This document shows, one piece after another, positions 46,440 to 54,464 of a DNA stretch of 64,000 nucleotides. The translations under genes and the position numbers were made by a program. The DNA comes from 34-65-8 sp963529855. GTDB lineage: Bacteria > Pseudomonadota > Alphaproteobacteria > Sphingomonadales > Sphingomonadaceae. Under the pieces are notes generated by a model, which did not search any database, was not told the DNA's origin, and was given only the letters and a program-made list of their open reading frames with translations. The stretch's first letter is position 1, and every line of letters begins with the position of its first letter. Location: positions 152,760 through 216,759 of the forward strand of contig CAURZK010000006.1 of NCBI GenBank assembly GCA_963529855.1, in the 5' to 3' direction.

Positions 46440-46979
46440 CTAGCGCCTGCCTCCCAGAATCGACCCGAGCACTCCACCCAATCCGCCTCCCAGTCCACCG
46501 CCCCCGGCGCCTCCCATGCTGCCGATGACCTGACCCAAGACGTCGCCGAGACCACCAGTCTGGCCGGACTTGTTGCTTTGCGAAGACAGGTATCCCGCCA
46601 CGAGCATCGCCACGATTGGCAGCATCTTCTTCAGGAGTGCGGGATCTAGGCCAGTGGATTGCGAGGCTTCCCCGGCAACCTGCCGACTGACGTCCTTGGA
46701 CCCAAAGATCTCACCGAGGATGTCGTTGCCCCGTTCGACGCGAGTCGGTTCCGGTCCGAGTACGTTGCGGCTGAGGTCTGCTCCTCCAAGTGATTCTAGG
46801 ACTGCTCCCAGGCCGCCAAGGCCGCCACTTTCTGAGCCGCCAGCTCGCTGGCCAAAGCCGCTGAGGATGGAAGGCAAGAGGGCCGCAGCACCTTGCTGTG
46901 CCTGTGCCTCCGAGATGCCCAGCTGGTTGGCGATTGCGCCAATGCCGCCTTGCGAGCGAAGAATTTCGTTTAGATCCAT
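46440..46979 (-). CDS. DUF937 domain-containing protein (YidB-like)
   Basis: 179-aa protein. The N-terminal helical region (GIGAIANQLGISEAQAQQGA) and LLPSILSGF match DUF937; the C-terminus is a glycine-rich repeat (GGLGGGLGGVLGSILGG). The middle has LKKMLPIVAMLVAGYLSS. Function is unknown. ATG at 46979 has GGAGAG five bases upstream, which decides against GTG at 46985. Confidence 0.82.
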   Translation of the reverse strand: MDLNEILRSQGGIGAIANQLGISEAQAQQGAAALLPSILSGFGQRAGGSESGGLGGLGAVLESLGGADLSRNVLGPEPTRVERGNDILGEIFGSKDVSRQVAGEASQSTGLDPALLKKMLPIVAMLVAGYLSSQSNKSGQTGGLGDVLGQVIGSMGGAGGGGLGGGLGGVLGSILGGRR

Positions 46980-47109
46980 GGGCACTCTCCGTTCTTTTCA
47001 GCTTCCTGCTTCTTGTAGGTCATTACGCTACAGAAGCAACGCGGAGCCGGGTCCTTGCCAATCTCGGTTTGGGGGCGCACTCTGACGAGGTCGTAACAAG
47101 GAGAATTCC

Positions 47110-47499
47110 ATGAGCATCTTCGGAAAGATCAAGGACGCTATTTTCGGCAAGGCGCATGCGGCCACTCCGCCCGCTGGCACTGGTAGCGTAGCGCCTCCCA
47201 GCAACCCCGCTGCCCCGCCGCAGCAGGCAGGTCCCGCCAAAGTCTCCGACGTCGATGTCGAACGCAACCTTGCGGCGATGGCCGAGGGCAAGAACCTGAA
47301 TTGGCGCACCTCGATCGTCGATCTTATGAAGCTGATCGGAGTCGACTCTAGTCTGGACAATCGCAAGGAACTGGCGCGCGAGCTGGGCTACACAGGTGAG
47401 CTTGACGGTAGCGCCGAAATGAACATGTGGCTGCACAAGGCGACGATGCGCGAACTGGCAGCGAACGGCGGGAAAGTTCCAGCCGAACTGCTGGACTAG
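47110..47499 (+). CDS. DUF3597 domain-containing protein
   Basis: 129-aa protein of DUF3597. N-terminus MSIFGKIKDAIFGKAHA, a Pro/Ala linker, then the conserved DVERNLAAMAEGKNLNWRTS and LMKLIGVDSSLDNRKELARE. Function unknown; it may be a small envelope or stress-related protein. AAGGAG precedes the ATG. Divergent from the DUF937 gene. Confidence 0.86.
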   Translation: MSIFGKIKDAIFGKAHAATPPAGTGSVAPPSNPAAPPQQAGPAKVSDVDVERNLAAMAEGKNLNWRTSIVDLMKLIGVDSSLDNRKELARELGYTGELDGSAEMNMWLHKATMRELAANGGKVPAELLD

Positions 47500-47512
47500 A
47501 AGTCTCTGTCAG

Positions 47513-47546
47513 TCGGCCTCGCCGCGCGAACTGCCCGCGAGGCCGA
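47513..47546. terminator. hairpin between DUF3597 and lipoprotein genes
   Basis: Perfect 10-bp arms TCGGCCTCGC / GCGAGGCCGA between convergent stops; only a weak T-rich tail. Confidence 0.55.
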
Positions 47547-47556
47547 TTGACTTCCC

Positions 47557-47889
47557 TTACCGCTTGACCGCAACCGGACCCTGTCCCGGCGAAGTGTACA
47601 CCTGATAGTTTTCTCCGCCAGCGCAAGTCGCGGTAATCGTCCCGTCTGCTGATCGCTCCGCGGTTGTCACTTGGGCGCAAGTCTGGCCACTAGTTGCGAT
47701 CACCTCCCGCGCTATGCGAGAGGGGAGCCCTTCGGGAGCGGGTTCCATGGCTACCGGTGCAGCCATTGTCGGCGCCGGTGCTGCAGCCGCTGTCGATGCG
47801 TCGGTTGGCGCTGCTTCTTCCGCGGGCTTGGATCCGCAGGCTGCAAGCATTGCGCAAAGGCTGAGGATTCCAATTGTTCGTGAGTTCAT
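47557..47889 (-). CDS. hypothetical small lipoprotein
   Basis: 110 aa with lipoprotein signal IGILSLCAMLAAC (lipobox LAAC), an Ala/Pro-rich linker, and a short C-terminal domain with two cysteines (SGQTCAQVTTAER; ITATCAGGENYQVY). No known family. ATG at 47889. Confidence 0.72.
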   Translation of the reverse strand: MNSRTIGILSLCAMLAACGSKPAEEAAPTDASTAAAAPAPTMAAPVAMEPAPEGLPSRIAREVIATSGQTCAQVTTAERSADGTITATCAGGENYQVYTSPGQGPVAVKR

Positions 47890-47955
47890 TCCAGGGCTCC
47901 TTTTAAGGGTATAGCATCTGCGTCACTGATTCGCCTGACGCGGACCTGACGGCTG

Positions 47956-48132
47956 TCAGCTGTTGTCCTCAATGTGCGCCCCGGGACCATTCTTTTTGAA
48001 CGATTCAATGGCAGACATTGCGGATGATTTACTAGCGTAACCTTCCGATGAAAACATCACCTCGGAATTGTATTTGAAGCGAACGCGGAACTCGCCCTTC
48101 TTGTCCTTATGTACCTCGAACTTGTGTGGCAA
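47956..48132 (-). CDS. DUF1508 (YegP-like) domain protein with TTG start
   Basis: 58-aa single-repeat DUF1508 protein: HKFEVHKDKKGEFRVRFKY, then SEGYASKSSAMSAIESFKKN and a final HIEDNS. The reading frame has no ATG upstream; TTG at 48132 (LPHKFEV) is preceded by GGGGAGGT, an excellent ribosome binding site six bases away. The TTG start makes this gene easy to miss. The family is unknown in function and often found in small bacterial proteins. Confidence 0.82.
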   Translation of the reverse strand: MPHKFEVHKDKKGEFRVRFKYNSEVMFSSEGYASKSSAMSAIESFKKNGPGAHIEDNS

Positions 48133-48168
48133 CAGTTACCTCCCCGGCTCAGTTGACAATACGCGCAA

Positions 48169-48312
48169 GTGGTTCGACTGGCTGCACTGCTCAAGGCAGT
48201 CGAGGGTAATGTCCTCGATCAGAATCTGCCCGAGCGAACACTGCCAGTCCCTTCAGGGTCGTTAGCACTGCCTCAGGCACATCCAGCCACGGAGCGGGAG
48301 GACGAACAATGA
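48169..48312 (+). CDS. possible small ORF coupled to the next gene
   Basis: GTG at 48169 opens a 47-aa frame (VVRLAALLKAVEGNVLDQNL at the start, ending in EREDEQ) whose stop overlaps the next ATG (ATGA at 48309-48312). The overlap suggests translational coupling, but there is no clear ribosome binding site and no recognised domain. It could be the end of a decayed gene. Confidence 0.35.
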   Translation: MVRLAALLKAVEGNVLDQNLPERTLPVPSGSLALPQAHPATEREDEQ

Positions 48313-48893
48313 CCCGGCATAGCGATCTGCCTTACGAAGCAATCCGCAATCCCCACCTTTCATGGGGCTACTGGATTATTCTCGATGCGGTCGGTCATCC
48401 CACTTGGCCTCTGGTGGATGAGCAGGGCGAGCGCTGGGGGTCACTGCGCCATGCCCTCTGGCACGGCCGGCTTTCCATGGGCGGATTGACACACGCTCTC
48501 GTTCCCGAAGAGGACGAGCAATGCGAGGTGCTGCTGTTCGTGCTCGCCGCGATCTCGCGCACCATTGTCTCCACCAGCGAGTCCGTGCACGACCTGTTCG
48601 CCGGCGATTGGAGGCAAACAGGACATTATGCCCAATGGCTCACCGGCCACGGTTTGATCACGCCTTGTCACACGTTGGCGGGTGCGAAGCTGACCTGTGA
48701 GGGCACGGCCATCCTGCGGATGCTGGCCGAGACTCGCGGACGGGGTAGTGCAGGCGTACCGGTGGCTATCGCCTCGCTCCACCCTTCGGGGCATTGCGTA
48801 CCGAACCGGACCAGGCAGCCATCGAAAGCCAGATCGCTGAACTCGAGGCTGCTCTCCCGGAGCCGCTGCCGTGCCGGTTTGCACGTCGGGTGA
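48309..48893 (+). CDS. hypothetical protein (possibly the 5' part of a frameshifted gene)
   Basis: Frame of 194 aa. The first 145 residues look coding (SWGYWIILDAVGHPTWPLV; HALVPEEDEQCEVLLFVLAA; MLAETRGRG). After about residue 148 the sequence turns into a Ser/Arg-rich run typical of out-of-frame translation, while a second frame with coding character takes over downstream (48794-49138). One frameshift near 48750-48790 would join them into about 270 aa. No known family. Confidence 0.55.
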   Translation: MTRHSDLPYEAIRNPHLSWGYWIILDAVGHPTWPLVDEQGERWGSLRHALWHGRLSMGGLTHALVPEEDEQCEVLLFVLAAISRTIVSTSESVHDLFAGDWRQTGHYAQWLTGHGLITPCHTLAGAKLTCEGTAILRMLAETRGRGSAGVPVAIASLHPSGHCVPNRTRQPSKARSLNSRLLSRSRCRAGLHVG

Positions 48894-49138
48894 TTGCGGG
48901 CTCAGCCTGCATTGTCCTCGTCGGTCCTGCGGATGCGCGGTTGCTGCGGAACGAGACGCTATGGTCGCTATCGCTATTGTCTGCGATCGAGCGCGATCAG
49001 TTGTACATCTGGTTGCTGCGGCGCGCAGACAGATGGGAAGCTTGGCTTTTGATCGTGCAGCAAAGGGCCGCACGCGCGTTTACTGAGCACTTACTTGCCT
49101 TATTCACGGCACAACTTTCTGACGCTGACATCGGCTGA
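48794..49138 (+). CDS. hypothetical protein (possibly the 3' part of the preceding frameshifted gene)
   Basis: 114-aa frame beginning with TTG. Helical, hydrophobic text (IESQIAELEAALPEPLP; WSLSLLSAIERDQLYIWLL; WEAWLLIVQQRAARAF). In its own frame the ORF extends upstream only to a stop at 48746. It overlaps the previous frame by 100 bases. Whether it is made separately is unclear. A terminator-like hairpin follows. Confidence 0.5.
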   Translation: MRTEPDQAAIESQIAELEAALPEPLPCRFARRVIAGSACIVLVGPADARLLRNETLWSLSLLSAIERDQLYIWLLRRADRWEAWLLIVQQRAARAFTEHLLALFTAQLSDADIG

Positions 49139-49148
49139 TGTTTCGCAT

Positions 49149-49180
49149 GGCGGGCCTCCCATGAGCCCCGCCCCTTTTTT
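49149..49180 (+). terminator. rho-independent terminator
   Basis: GGCGGG / CCCCGCC stem around a 12-base loop followed by six T, 10 bases after the stop at 49138. Confidence 0.6.
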
Positions 49181-49307
49181 GAAGCTCGCCTCGTCCGGTG
49201 AAGCGGTTCCGTCGCCAGCAGCAGCTGTCGGATGATCAAACCGCGGTCTGTCGATGGAATACGTCGAGTGCGACACTTAGCATTTTGACACGCGAGCCTC
49301 ATCGACA

Positions 49308-49547
49308 TCACCGATTCCCCCGCTGATACCGCGTCACCTCTGCCAGCGTGGGACGCTCCCCGCACGTTGAACAGCGCAGTCGGGAAATGAGGCGATGGAT
49401 CTTTTGCCGATCGCTGACCCCGTTTTCCTTGGCGAAGACTGACAGTCGCTGAGTTAGTGTTCGCCCGCATCTGCATTCGACCCGCAGCCAACTATTGGGC
49501 TGATACCAGATCGGGTCGATGGGCTTGGGCGCGCCATAATCTGCCAT
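49308..49547 (-). CDS. small four-cysteine (zinc-ribbon-like) hypothetical protein
   Basis: 79 aa. Paired cysteines in ECRCGRTLTQRL and LRCSTCGERPT suggest a zinc ribbon, with a basic segment between (DRQKIHRLISRLR). No known family name; DNA or RNA binding is possible. ATG at 49547. Faces the Excalibur gene's downstream end. Confidence 0.6.
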   Translation of the reverse strand: MADYGAPKPIDPIWYQPNSWLRVECRCGRTLTQRLSVFAKENGVSDRQKIHRLISRLRCSTCGERPTLAEVTRYQRGNR

Positions 49548-49619
49548 GCAGCCATCTGAATGGCGATGCGTGATTCTGGCAAGAACGGACAGGGAACATT
49601 CTTGCAGTTTTTACCAAGA

Positions 49620-50036
49620 TTACTCGCATCCCAGGCCGTCTCCATCTCGATCCAAATGGGCGCCATATCCGGGATCTCCACGGCGGACTGGGGCTCCCCC
49701 GGCCGCCCGGGCTTCGGAGCAGTTGCGGTACGCCTTAGTGCGCGTTGAAGTGACAACTGTCTCCATTCCGCGCGAACTACCATGACAGTGGCGGCCGCCG
49801 TTTTTTCGATCGTTGTGGCATCCGTCGGCTGCCAGACCGCCGGGGTGCGCACTTGCGGCGTTCCAGCCCATGACGCCCGCCAGCAATGCGAGCGCCGCGA
49901 CGGCGTAGCAGAATCCCAAGCCAGCAGCTTCGAAGAGCGTGCGACGCTCCGATTTCGGATCAACCGGTTCCCAGTCCTTCATGTAATCGACCCGATTTGC
50001 ATGACGGTCGCTCCCGTAATTAGTCCCGTTGCCCAT
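49620..50036 (-). CDS. Excalibur calcium-binding domain protein
   Basis: About 138 aa. One hydrophobic segment (GFCYAVAALALLAGVMGW) then a His/Cys-rich YHYH-like stretch (GCHNDRKNGGRHCHG) and a C-terminal Excalibur domain with YRNCSEARAAGGAPVRRG and the DRDGDGLGCE calcium loop. Probably extracytoplasmic. Relatives are often fused to nucleases; no nuclease domain is seen here. ATG at 50036 preferred; the frame is open to 50093. Confidence 0.82.
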   Translation of the reverse strand: MGNGTNYGSDRHANRVDYMKDWEPVDPKSERRTLFEAAGLGFCYAVAALALLAGVMGWNAASAHPGGLAADGCHNDRKNGGRHCHGSSRGMETVVTSTRTKAYRNCSEARAAGGAPVRRGDPGYGAHLDRDGDGLGCE

Positions 50037-50218
50037 TTTCAGCCGCCCCGGTTCGTTACTTAGCTTTCGCCCCCCGAGGGCGAAAGGCACCACCTTCTCA
50101 CCCGTTGCGGCTCAAGTGCTAAAAAAGTCGCGTTTCTACAATGCATTGTAGCTTTCCCGGATTAGCGCGCCCGCCGATCTTCAATCAAGGAGATCGTTTT
50201 GGACGGAAACAGGGAACA

Positions 50219-50827
50219 ATGAAAAAATTCCTCTACCTTGGCGGCGCAAGTCTCGTGATGGCTTCGGCCCCTGCAGTGGCTCAGGATGCTGCCCCCGCGA
50301 GCGGTTTCAAAGTCGGAGGCCTCATCGGCATCGACAGCGTCGAAGCCGAGGTTGATGGCTTCAGCGGAAGCGAAGAAGACATCGTGTATGGCGCAACCCT
50401 GGGCTACGACTGGGTTTCGGCGGGCGGAACCGTGCTCGGGTTAGAAGCCGAGTATTCGGAATCGGGCGTCGGGGTGAACGAAACTGATGTAGTCGACGCT
50501 GGCGACGAAGCGACGCTGAATGCAGGTCGCGATCTGTATGTCGGAGCGCGTGTGGGCTATGCAGTCGGCAGCGCGGTGTTTTACGCCAAGGGTGGCTATA
50601 CCAATCTAAAGCTCAACGCGACTTACGACGATGGTATTCAAGAGATAACCGGTAGCGACGAAATCGATGGCTTCCGCTTGGGGGCAGGTGCCGAATTCGC
50701 GGTCGGCAGCAACATCGCAATCCGGGCGGAATATCGCTATTCCGATTACGGTTCGTACGACGTGATCGGAACCCCGATTTCATTCTCACGTCACCAGGGC
50801 GTAGTCGGTCTGCTTGCTCGCTTCTAA
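50219..50827 (+). CDS. outer membrane beta-barrel protein (Omp25/OmpA-barrel-like)
   Basis: 202 aa with Sec signal MKKFLYLGGASLVMASAPAVA then alternating strands of an eight-strand barrel, for example FKVGGLIGIDSVEAEVDGF, LYVGARVGYAVGSAVFYAKG, IAIRAEYRYSDYGSYDV, ending in LLARF with a C-terminal aromatic. Porin or adhesin role cannot be assigned. ATG at 50219 with AGGGAA upstream. A strong terminator follows. Confidence 0.87.
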   Translation: MKKFLYLGGASLVMASAPAVAQDAAPASGFKVGGLIGIDSVEAEVDGFSGSEEDIVYGATLGYDWVSAGGTVLGLEAEYSESGVGVNETDVVDAGDEATLNAGRDLYVGARVGYAVGSAVFYAKGGYTNLKLNATYDDGIQEITGSDEIDGFRLGAGAEFAVGSNIAIRAEYRYSDYGSYDVIGTPISFSRHQGVVGLLARF

Positions 50828-50852
50828 GGCTGCAGCAGCCGTTTCGAAATGA

Positions 50853-50893
50853 AGGAGGCCCGGGCGTCGTAACCGCCCGAGCCTCCTATTTTT
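50853..50893 (+). terminator. rho-independent terminator after the beta-barrel gene
   Basis: AGGAGGCCCGGGCG / CGCCCGAGCCTCCT stem with one mismatch, loop TCGTAAC, then ATTTTTA. Confidence 0.85.
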
Positions 50894-50917
50894 ACCCCAT
50901 TTAGGCGCGCCCCAGCA

Positions 50918-51553
50918 TCATTCGGATGCGTCCGGGGTCCCTTCGACGGGAGTCGTTTCAGCTGCCGGCGCCGCTTCGATTACCAGTGGTGCGGGCCGGG
51001 CGGCTTTGATTGCGAGCTCGATGTCCTCATCGATAAACGCTGGAACTTGGCCGCCCGCAGGAAGAACTGCGCTTGTTCCGGTGATGAAGAAGCCCGCGAC
51101 TGGAACGAAAGCAATTGCGCCGACGACCCCTGCGGTCCCTGTGACGCCCTTGTCGTCGAAAGCGCCCGTAAGGCGAACCTGGCGTCCATTGACGCGAGCG
51201 TAAAGTGCCCGAGCTTCAAGCCGACCAGACTTGCCCCACATGCCCTTGTTTCTGACGCTCGTCACTTCACCCTCTGCTGGTGATCCCGCCGGGATGATTA
51301 CGACGCCGTTCAACTCAACAGGCGCGGCGACTTCCATCTTGATTCGCTGGCCAACCCGTGCAGCCTTTTCCTTGGTCGTCACCTCTTCCAGAATGCGAAG
51401 GGTGATCGGCGTTCCAGCACGAAGCACCGCGTTCGTTGTTTCGACCGGCGCAATCGCTGGGGCGGCCGGAGCCGCGAATTGCACTGTGTCTTGAGACATG
51501 GCGGGCGCAGCCGAAAGCATGGCCGCGAGGGCCATTGTCAGAGTGATTTTCAT
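50918..51553 (-). CDS. hypothetical exported protein
   Basis: 211 aa with signal MKITLTMALAAMLSAAPAMS. The centre (AGTPITLRILEEVTTKEKAA; GVVIIPAGSPAEGEVTSV) looks like a small beta-barrel resembling the core of TrbI/VirB10 C-terminal domains, but no conjugation genes are near, so I leave it unnamed. The C-terminus is Ala/Pro/Glu-rich. Convergent with the barrel gene. Confidence 0.65.
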   Translation of the reverse strand: MKITLTMALAAMLSAAPAMSQDTVQFAAPAAPAIAPVETTNAVLRAGTPITLRILEEVTTKEKAARVGQRIKMEVAAPVELNGVVIIPAGSPAEGEVTSVRNKGMWGKSGRLEARALYARVNGRQVRLTGAFDDKGVTGTAGVVGAIAFVPVAGFFITGTSAVLPAGGQVPAFIDEDIELAIKAARPAPLVIEAAPAAETTPVEGTPDASE

Positions 51554-51908
51554 GATACCCCCTCAATTTTAGCCGATCCCCTATCGGCAGTTTGACCTTA
51601 GGCCGCAAAAATGATCAAAGAGTCAAGAACATGCACGGGGCTTATTGCTCTGTGGGTCAGGAAAACAGCGGCCAAGGTTTGTGGGGCAGTCGAGTTTGGG
51701 GAGGGCACTTAGCCATCAATAGGACCTCGTCCTCAGTTAAAAACCAACGGCCAGATTCCGCAGTTTAGCGAGAATTGATGTTTTATCCATGTGGATAAAA
51801 GGTTACCTATTAAATGTAAGTTTTACTACAGTCGTAATGTGAGAGGCGGCTGTAATTAATGCCTTATATTTCTGGACATTGCATAGTGATATTTTCTGAA
51901 AGTTTATT
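51554..51908. other. AT-rich intergenic region
   Basis: No gene seen. The right half is markedly AT-rich compared with the core and contains a 20-base palindrome (51781-51800) and a second weaker inverted repeat (51827-51854) upstream of the nuclease operon. Confidence 0.6.
51781..51800. promoter_or_regulatory. perfect palindrome, operator candidate
   Basis: TTTTATCCA-TG-TGGATAAAA: 9-base perfect arms 2 bases apart, 109 bases before the exonuclease-like gene. A site for a dimeric regulator is inferred. Confidence 0.45.
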
Positions 51909-52412
51909 TTGAACGAAATTGGCGAATTTCGATCGCTGGCAAAGCGAGGGTTGGCGACGATCGACATAGAGGCCAGCTCGCTGACAGAGACCGGCTATCC
52001 CATCGAAATCGCGTGTGTGCTCGGTGATCAGTCCGGCATTCATCTGCAATTCTCGACGCTCATCCGGCCGCGCTCCGCTTGGCGGTCTGACAGGTATTGG
52101 TGTGACCGCTCGGCGCGGGTGCATGGGATTGGCCGTGCCAGCCTGGCCGGTGGGATGGAGGCAGATCGTGTCTGTGAGATGCTGGATATGTTGCTGGGCA
52201 GCTCAATAGTCACCGTTAACGGTGGAAGTTTCGATACCTTTTGGCTTGAGCGGTTATACGGGGATAGGCCCATGCCATTCAAATTGGATCATCTTTCCAG
52301 CATCGAACCTTCTGCCTTCATGGCCGCGAAACAGGCTGCCGTCCCGCGTCATCGTGCCCTGCCTGACGCGGTTTGGCTTTGGCATACGGTCCGGGCGCTG
52401 CGTCATGACTAG
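51909..52412 (+). CDS. DEDDh 3'-5' exonuclease-like protein
   Basis: 167 aa. Spread DEDDh-type residues can be seen: D-x-E in ATIDIEASSL near residue 19, Asp in NGGSFDTFWLERL near residue 109, and H-x4-D in HRALPDAVWL near residue 149. This suggests a DnaQ-fold nuclease on DNA or RNA, but the protein is short and diverged. The frame opens with TTG at 51909, just after an in-frame stop; the exact start is unsure. First gene of a three-gene operon, overlapping the next by 8 bases. Confidence 0.65.
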   Translation: MNEIGEFRSLAKRGLATIDIEASSLTETGYPIEIACVLGDQSGIHLQFSTLIRPRSAWRSDRYWCDRSARVHGIGRASLAGGMEADRVCEMLDMLLGSSIVTVNGGSFDTFWLERLYGDRPMPFKLDHLSSIEPSAFMAAKQAAVPRHRALPDAVWLWHTVRALRHD

Positions 52413-53172
52413 CAGGTCAATTACCAGGCTGACGGACGACAGTCTGCGTACGTTGGCGCAAATGCGACGGGACTACCGTCCCGATCCGCTCGAAGTTTGG
52501 TCCGGCCAACTTGAAAGCGATCTGACACATGCCCTCCGCTTATTGCCCGGGTTTTTGCCCGAGATGACGGGCCCTTTTGATTCGTATGGCGCTGCTTTGC
52601 GAATGTGGTTTGGCATGAACGAGCAATCGCACCCGTTCTACCAGCAGGTAGAGCCGTGGCTGCGCCTGACGGAAACACAGGTTGTCGGCGGGCTGGCGCA
52701 TTATATGCGGCGACACGGTACGCCAGCCATGTTAGCGTTTTTGGACGCCATCGCCCCTTGTGACTGGCCCGCTAATTTGCTCGATCTGCGTGCCGACGTT
52801 GAAGTTATGGTCCCGGGAAGAGGTAGAATTGATCTTTTAGTTTCCGGCATATTGGAAGGCCGAAAAATCGGCGTGGTGGTGGAAGCGAAATGGGGCAGCG
52901 ACCTGCACAATTCACTCAAGCACTACAAACGGCACGTTTTGCATAACGCTGAGATGCGTATGTGCCCCAAAAGAACAAAATTCATCGTGCTTGGCGCAAA
53001 TGCAGGCCGCAAGACAGCTAGGAAGCTTGGGCAAAACCAGTGTTGGTCTTCCGTGTCTTGGCGAGAATTCCTCCGCCGATTTGAAATCGCGTTGAACCGG
53101 CAGGGCGTTGTTGATCCAGGCTTTGCCGTCCACCGTCAGCGAATTTGGAGCTTCTTATGCACGCAAACTTGA
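52405..53172 (+). CDS. PD-(D/E)XK nuclease superfamily protein
   Basis: 255 aa. The PD-(D/E)XK signature is GRGRIDLLVSG then VVVEAKWGS near residue 158, with an upstream acidic residue in the preceding helix. The N-terminal half (LAQMRRDYRPDPLEVWSGQL; LRMWFGMNEQSHPF) has no recognised fold. Similar proteins are annotated as uncharacterised PD-(D/E)XK nucleases. ATG at 52405 lies within the exonuclease-like gene; the end overlaps the third gene by 16 bases. Confidence 0.72.
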   Translation: MTSRSITRLTDDSLRTLAQMRRDYRPDPLEVWSGQLESDLTHALRLLPGFLPEMTGPFDSYGAALRMWFGMNEQSHPFYQQVEPWLRLTETQVVGGLAHYMRRHGTPAMLAFLDAIAPCDWPANLLDLRADVEVMVPGRGRIDLLVSGILEGRKIGVVVEAKWGSDLHNSLKHYKRHVLHNAEMRMCPKRTKFIVLGANAGRKTARKLGQNQCWSSVSWREFLRRFEIALNRQGVVDPGFAVHRQRIWSFLCTQT

Positions 53173-53783
53173 CTGATGCTCTCCCCGAAAGCGTCCAAAT
53201 GTATCTGAGCGACGGGGGCATCAAGAATGCGGTCAATCATCTCACATCGGGAAAAGACGAGCATCTACCGATTGGACTTGAATTTAAAGATTACGAAAAC
53301 TTTCTCGCCGCGCGAGCCGCTGCTCACCTGACCCGGGCAGAATATCCCCTGGCAGTATTTCGCGTATGGCAAAGGGTTTGGGGGGAAGTGCTCAATGATC
53401 AGTGGCAACCCAAATCACGTGAATGGAACAAGCAAAAGAATATGGGGCCTGACTCCATTTGGCGCGACGAGGAAATTGTTCTTATACATTATAATGAAAC
53501 AGCTAAAGCAGTATTATATACGATGGTTGGCTTGGAGGGTGATAAAACCTATCTTGGCTTCGACCTGAATCTGAATGGAGCTTCAAAAATTTCTCAAGAT
53601 GAGGGGCGTTTTAAGTGGCATCAGGAAGGCAAAAGCGAACTCTTTAATGATTACATGGTCGCTAGCTGGGAAAAGCCCATTACAGATTCTGAATTCCCTA
53701 CAAATGAATTTTTTGCGGCGAGGGATCATGCGTGGCGTATGATTAAAGAGTGCACGACACTACGTAATGACGCTTTGCCGTAG
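53157..53783 (+). CDS. unknown protein, third gene of the nuclease operon
   Basis: 208 aa with no recognised domain. Begins MHANLTDALPESVQMYLSDG and has an aromatic-rich middle (VFRVWQRVWGEVLNDQWQ). Base composition falls to about half A+T toward its end. GGAG lies six bases before ATG 53157, and the start is inside the nuclease gene, so the three are one transcript. Could be a specificity, immunity or effector partner; nothing in sequence decides. Confidence 0.6.
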   Translation: MHANLTDALPESVQMYLSDGGIKNAVNHLTSGKDEHLPIGLEFKDYENFLAARAAAHLTRAEYPLAVFRVWQRVWGEVLNDQWQPKSREWNKQKNMGPDSIWRDEEIVLIHYNETAKAVLYTMVGLEGDKTYLGFDLNLNGASKISQDEGRFKWHQEGKSELFNDYMVASWEKPITDSEFPTNEFFAARDHAWRMIKECTTLRNDALP

Positions 53784-53940
53784 CCTCTGACCAGGGTGGC
53801 AGGTTTTACTAGGGCCGTTGAGGCAGGAAACACTGCCGAAGTCTTGGTGGGGCAACGACAATGCAATTACGAGTGCAACCTGATTAACGGAAATTTGCCC
53901 CTCGGCCGATAGCCCGAAACTTCACCGGGGGGGAATTTTT

Positions 53941-54357
53941 ATGAACTTAATTAAAGGGATCGTTATCGAGCAGGCGCTCCAATCAGATTTTGCGCCAGAG
54001 GTCTGCGAAGCCTTGGTAGGCTGCATGTTCGTGCCTCGCGAGGGGGATAAGGCTTTCGAGGTTCTAAAGGTGCTTGAAAGTGAACCGCACGAACTGGTGA
54101 ACAAAGCGAGCGGGGTTGAGCGTACGACAAGGGTCGGACGTGGACACATCGAAGCTAGCGATGCTCTGCTCGCGATAATTTTGTTGGCCGACCGACCCCA
54201 TCCGCGCGACGCCGAACTTCTCGACAGCAAAGGCCTAGGCAGATCGTGGAACCGTGCCGATGCTGCGAAACTTGCCTATGCCTTTCGGTCGCCGAGCGTG
54301 CCAGGTGTTAGTGAGCGCCGGTGCGTGCTCGACCTTATAGCTCGAGTCAGCGAGTGA
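53941..54357 (+). CDS. hypothetical protein
   Basis: 138 aa, no known family. Helical text (KGIVIEQALQSDFAPEVCEA; FEVLKVLESEPHELVNKAS) and a C-terminal RCVLDLIARVSE. A GGGGGG-AATTTTT stretch stands before the ATG. It is 157 bases after the nuclease operon and 107 before an IS remnant, so it may be separate cargo. Confidence 0.5.
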   Translation: MNLIKGIVIEQALQSDFAPEVCEALVGCMFVPREGDKAFEVLKVLESEPHELVNKASGVERTTRVGRGHIEASDALLAIILLADRPHPRDAELLDSKGLGRSWNRADAAKLAYAFRSPSVPGVSERRCVLDLIARVSE

Positions 54358-54464
54358 CCTGCTGCACCCTAGCCTCCGCACGTCCTTGAAGACGTCGTAC
54401 CCGTTCTCCCACCGTGAGCCCGGCGCAATTGATAGCGTCTTTACGCCGACCTTGCTCAGCCAGC

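Noticed and set aside
46101..46649. Open frame starting before and crossing tRNA-Thr
   Set aside because: It translates the tRNA and the att flank and then runs antisense to the DUF937 gene.
50918..51553. Possible TrbI/VirB10 conjugation protein
   Set aside because: Only a short central similarity and no other conjugation genes nearby; left as hypothetical.
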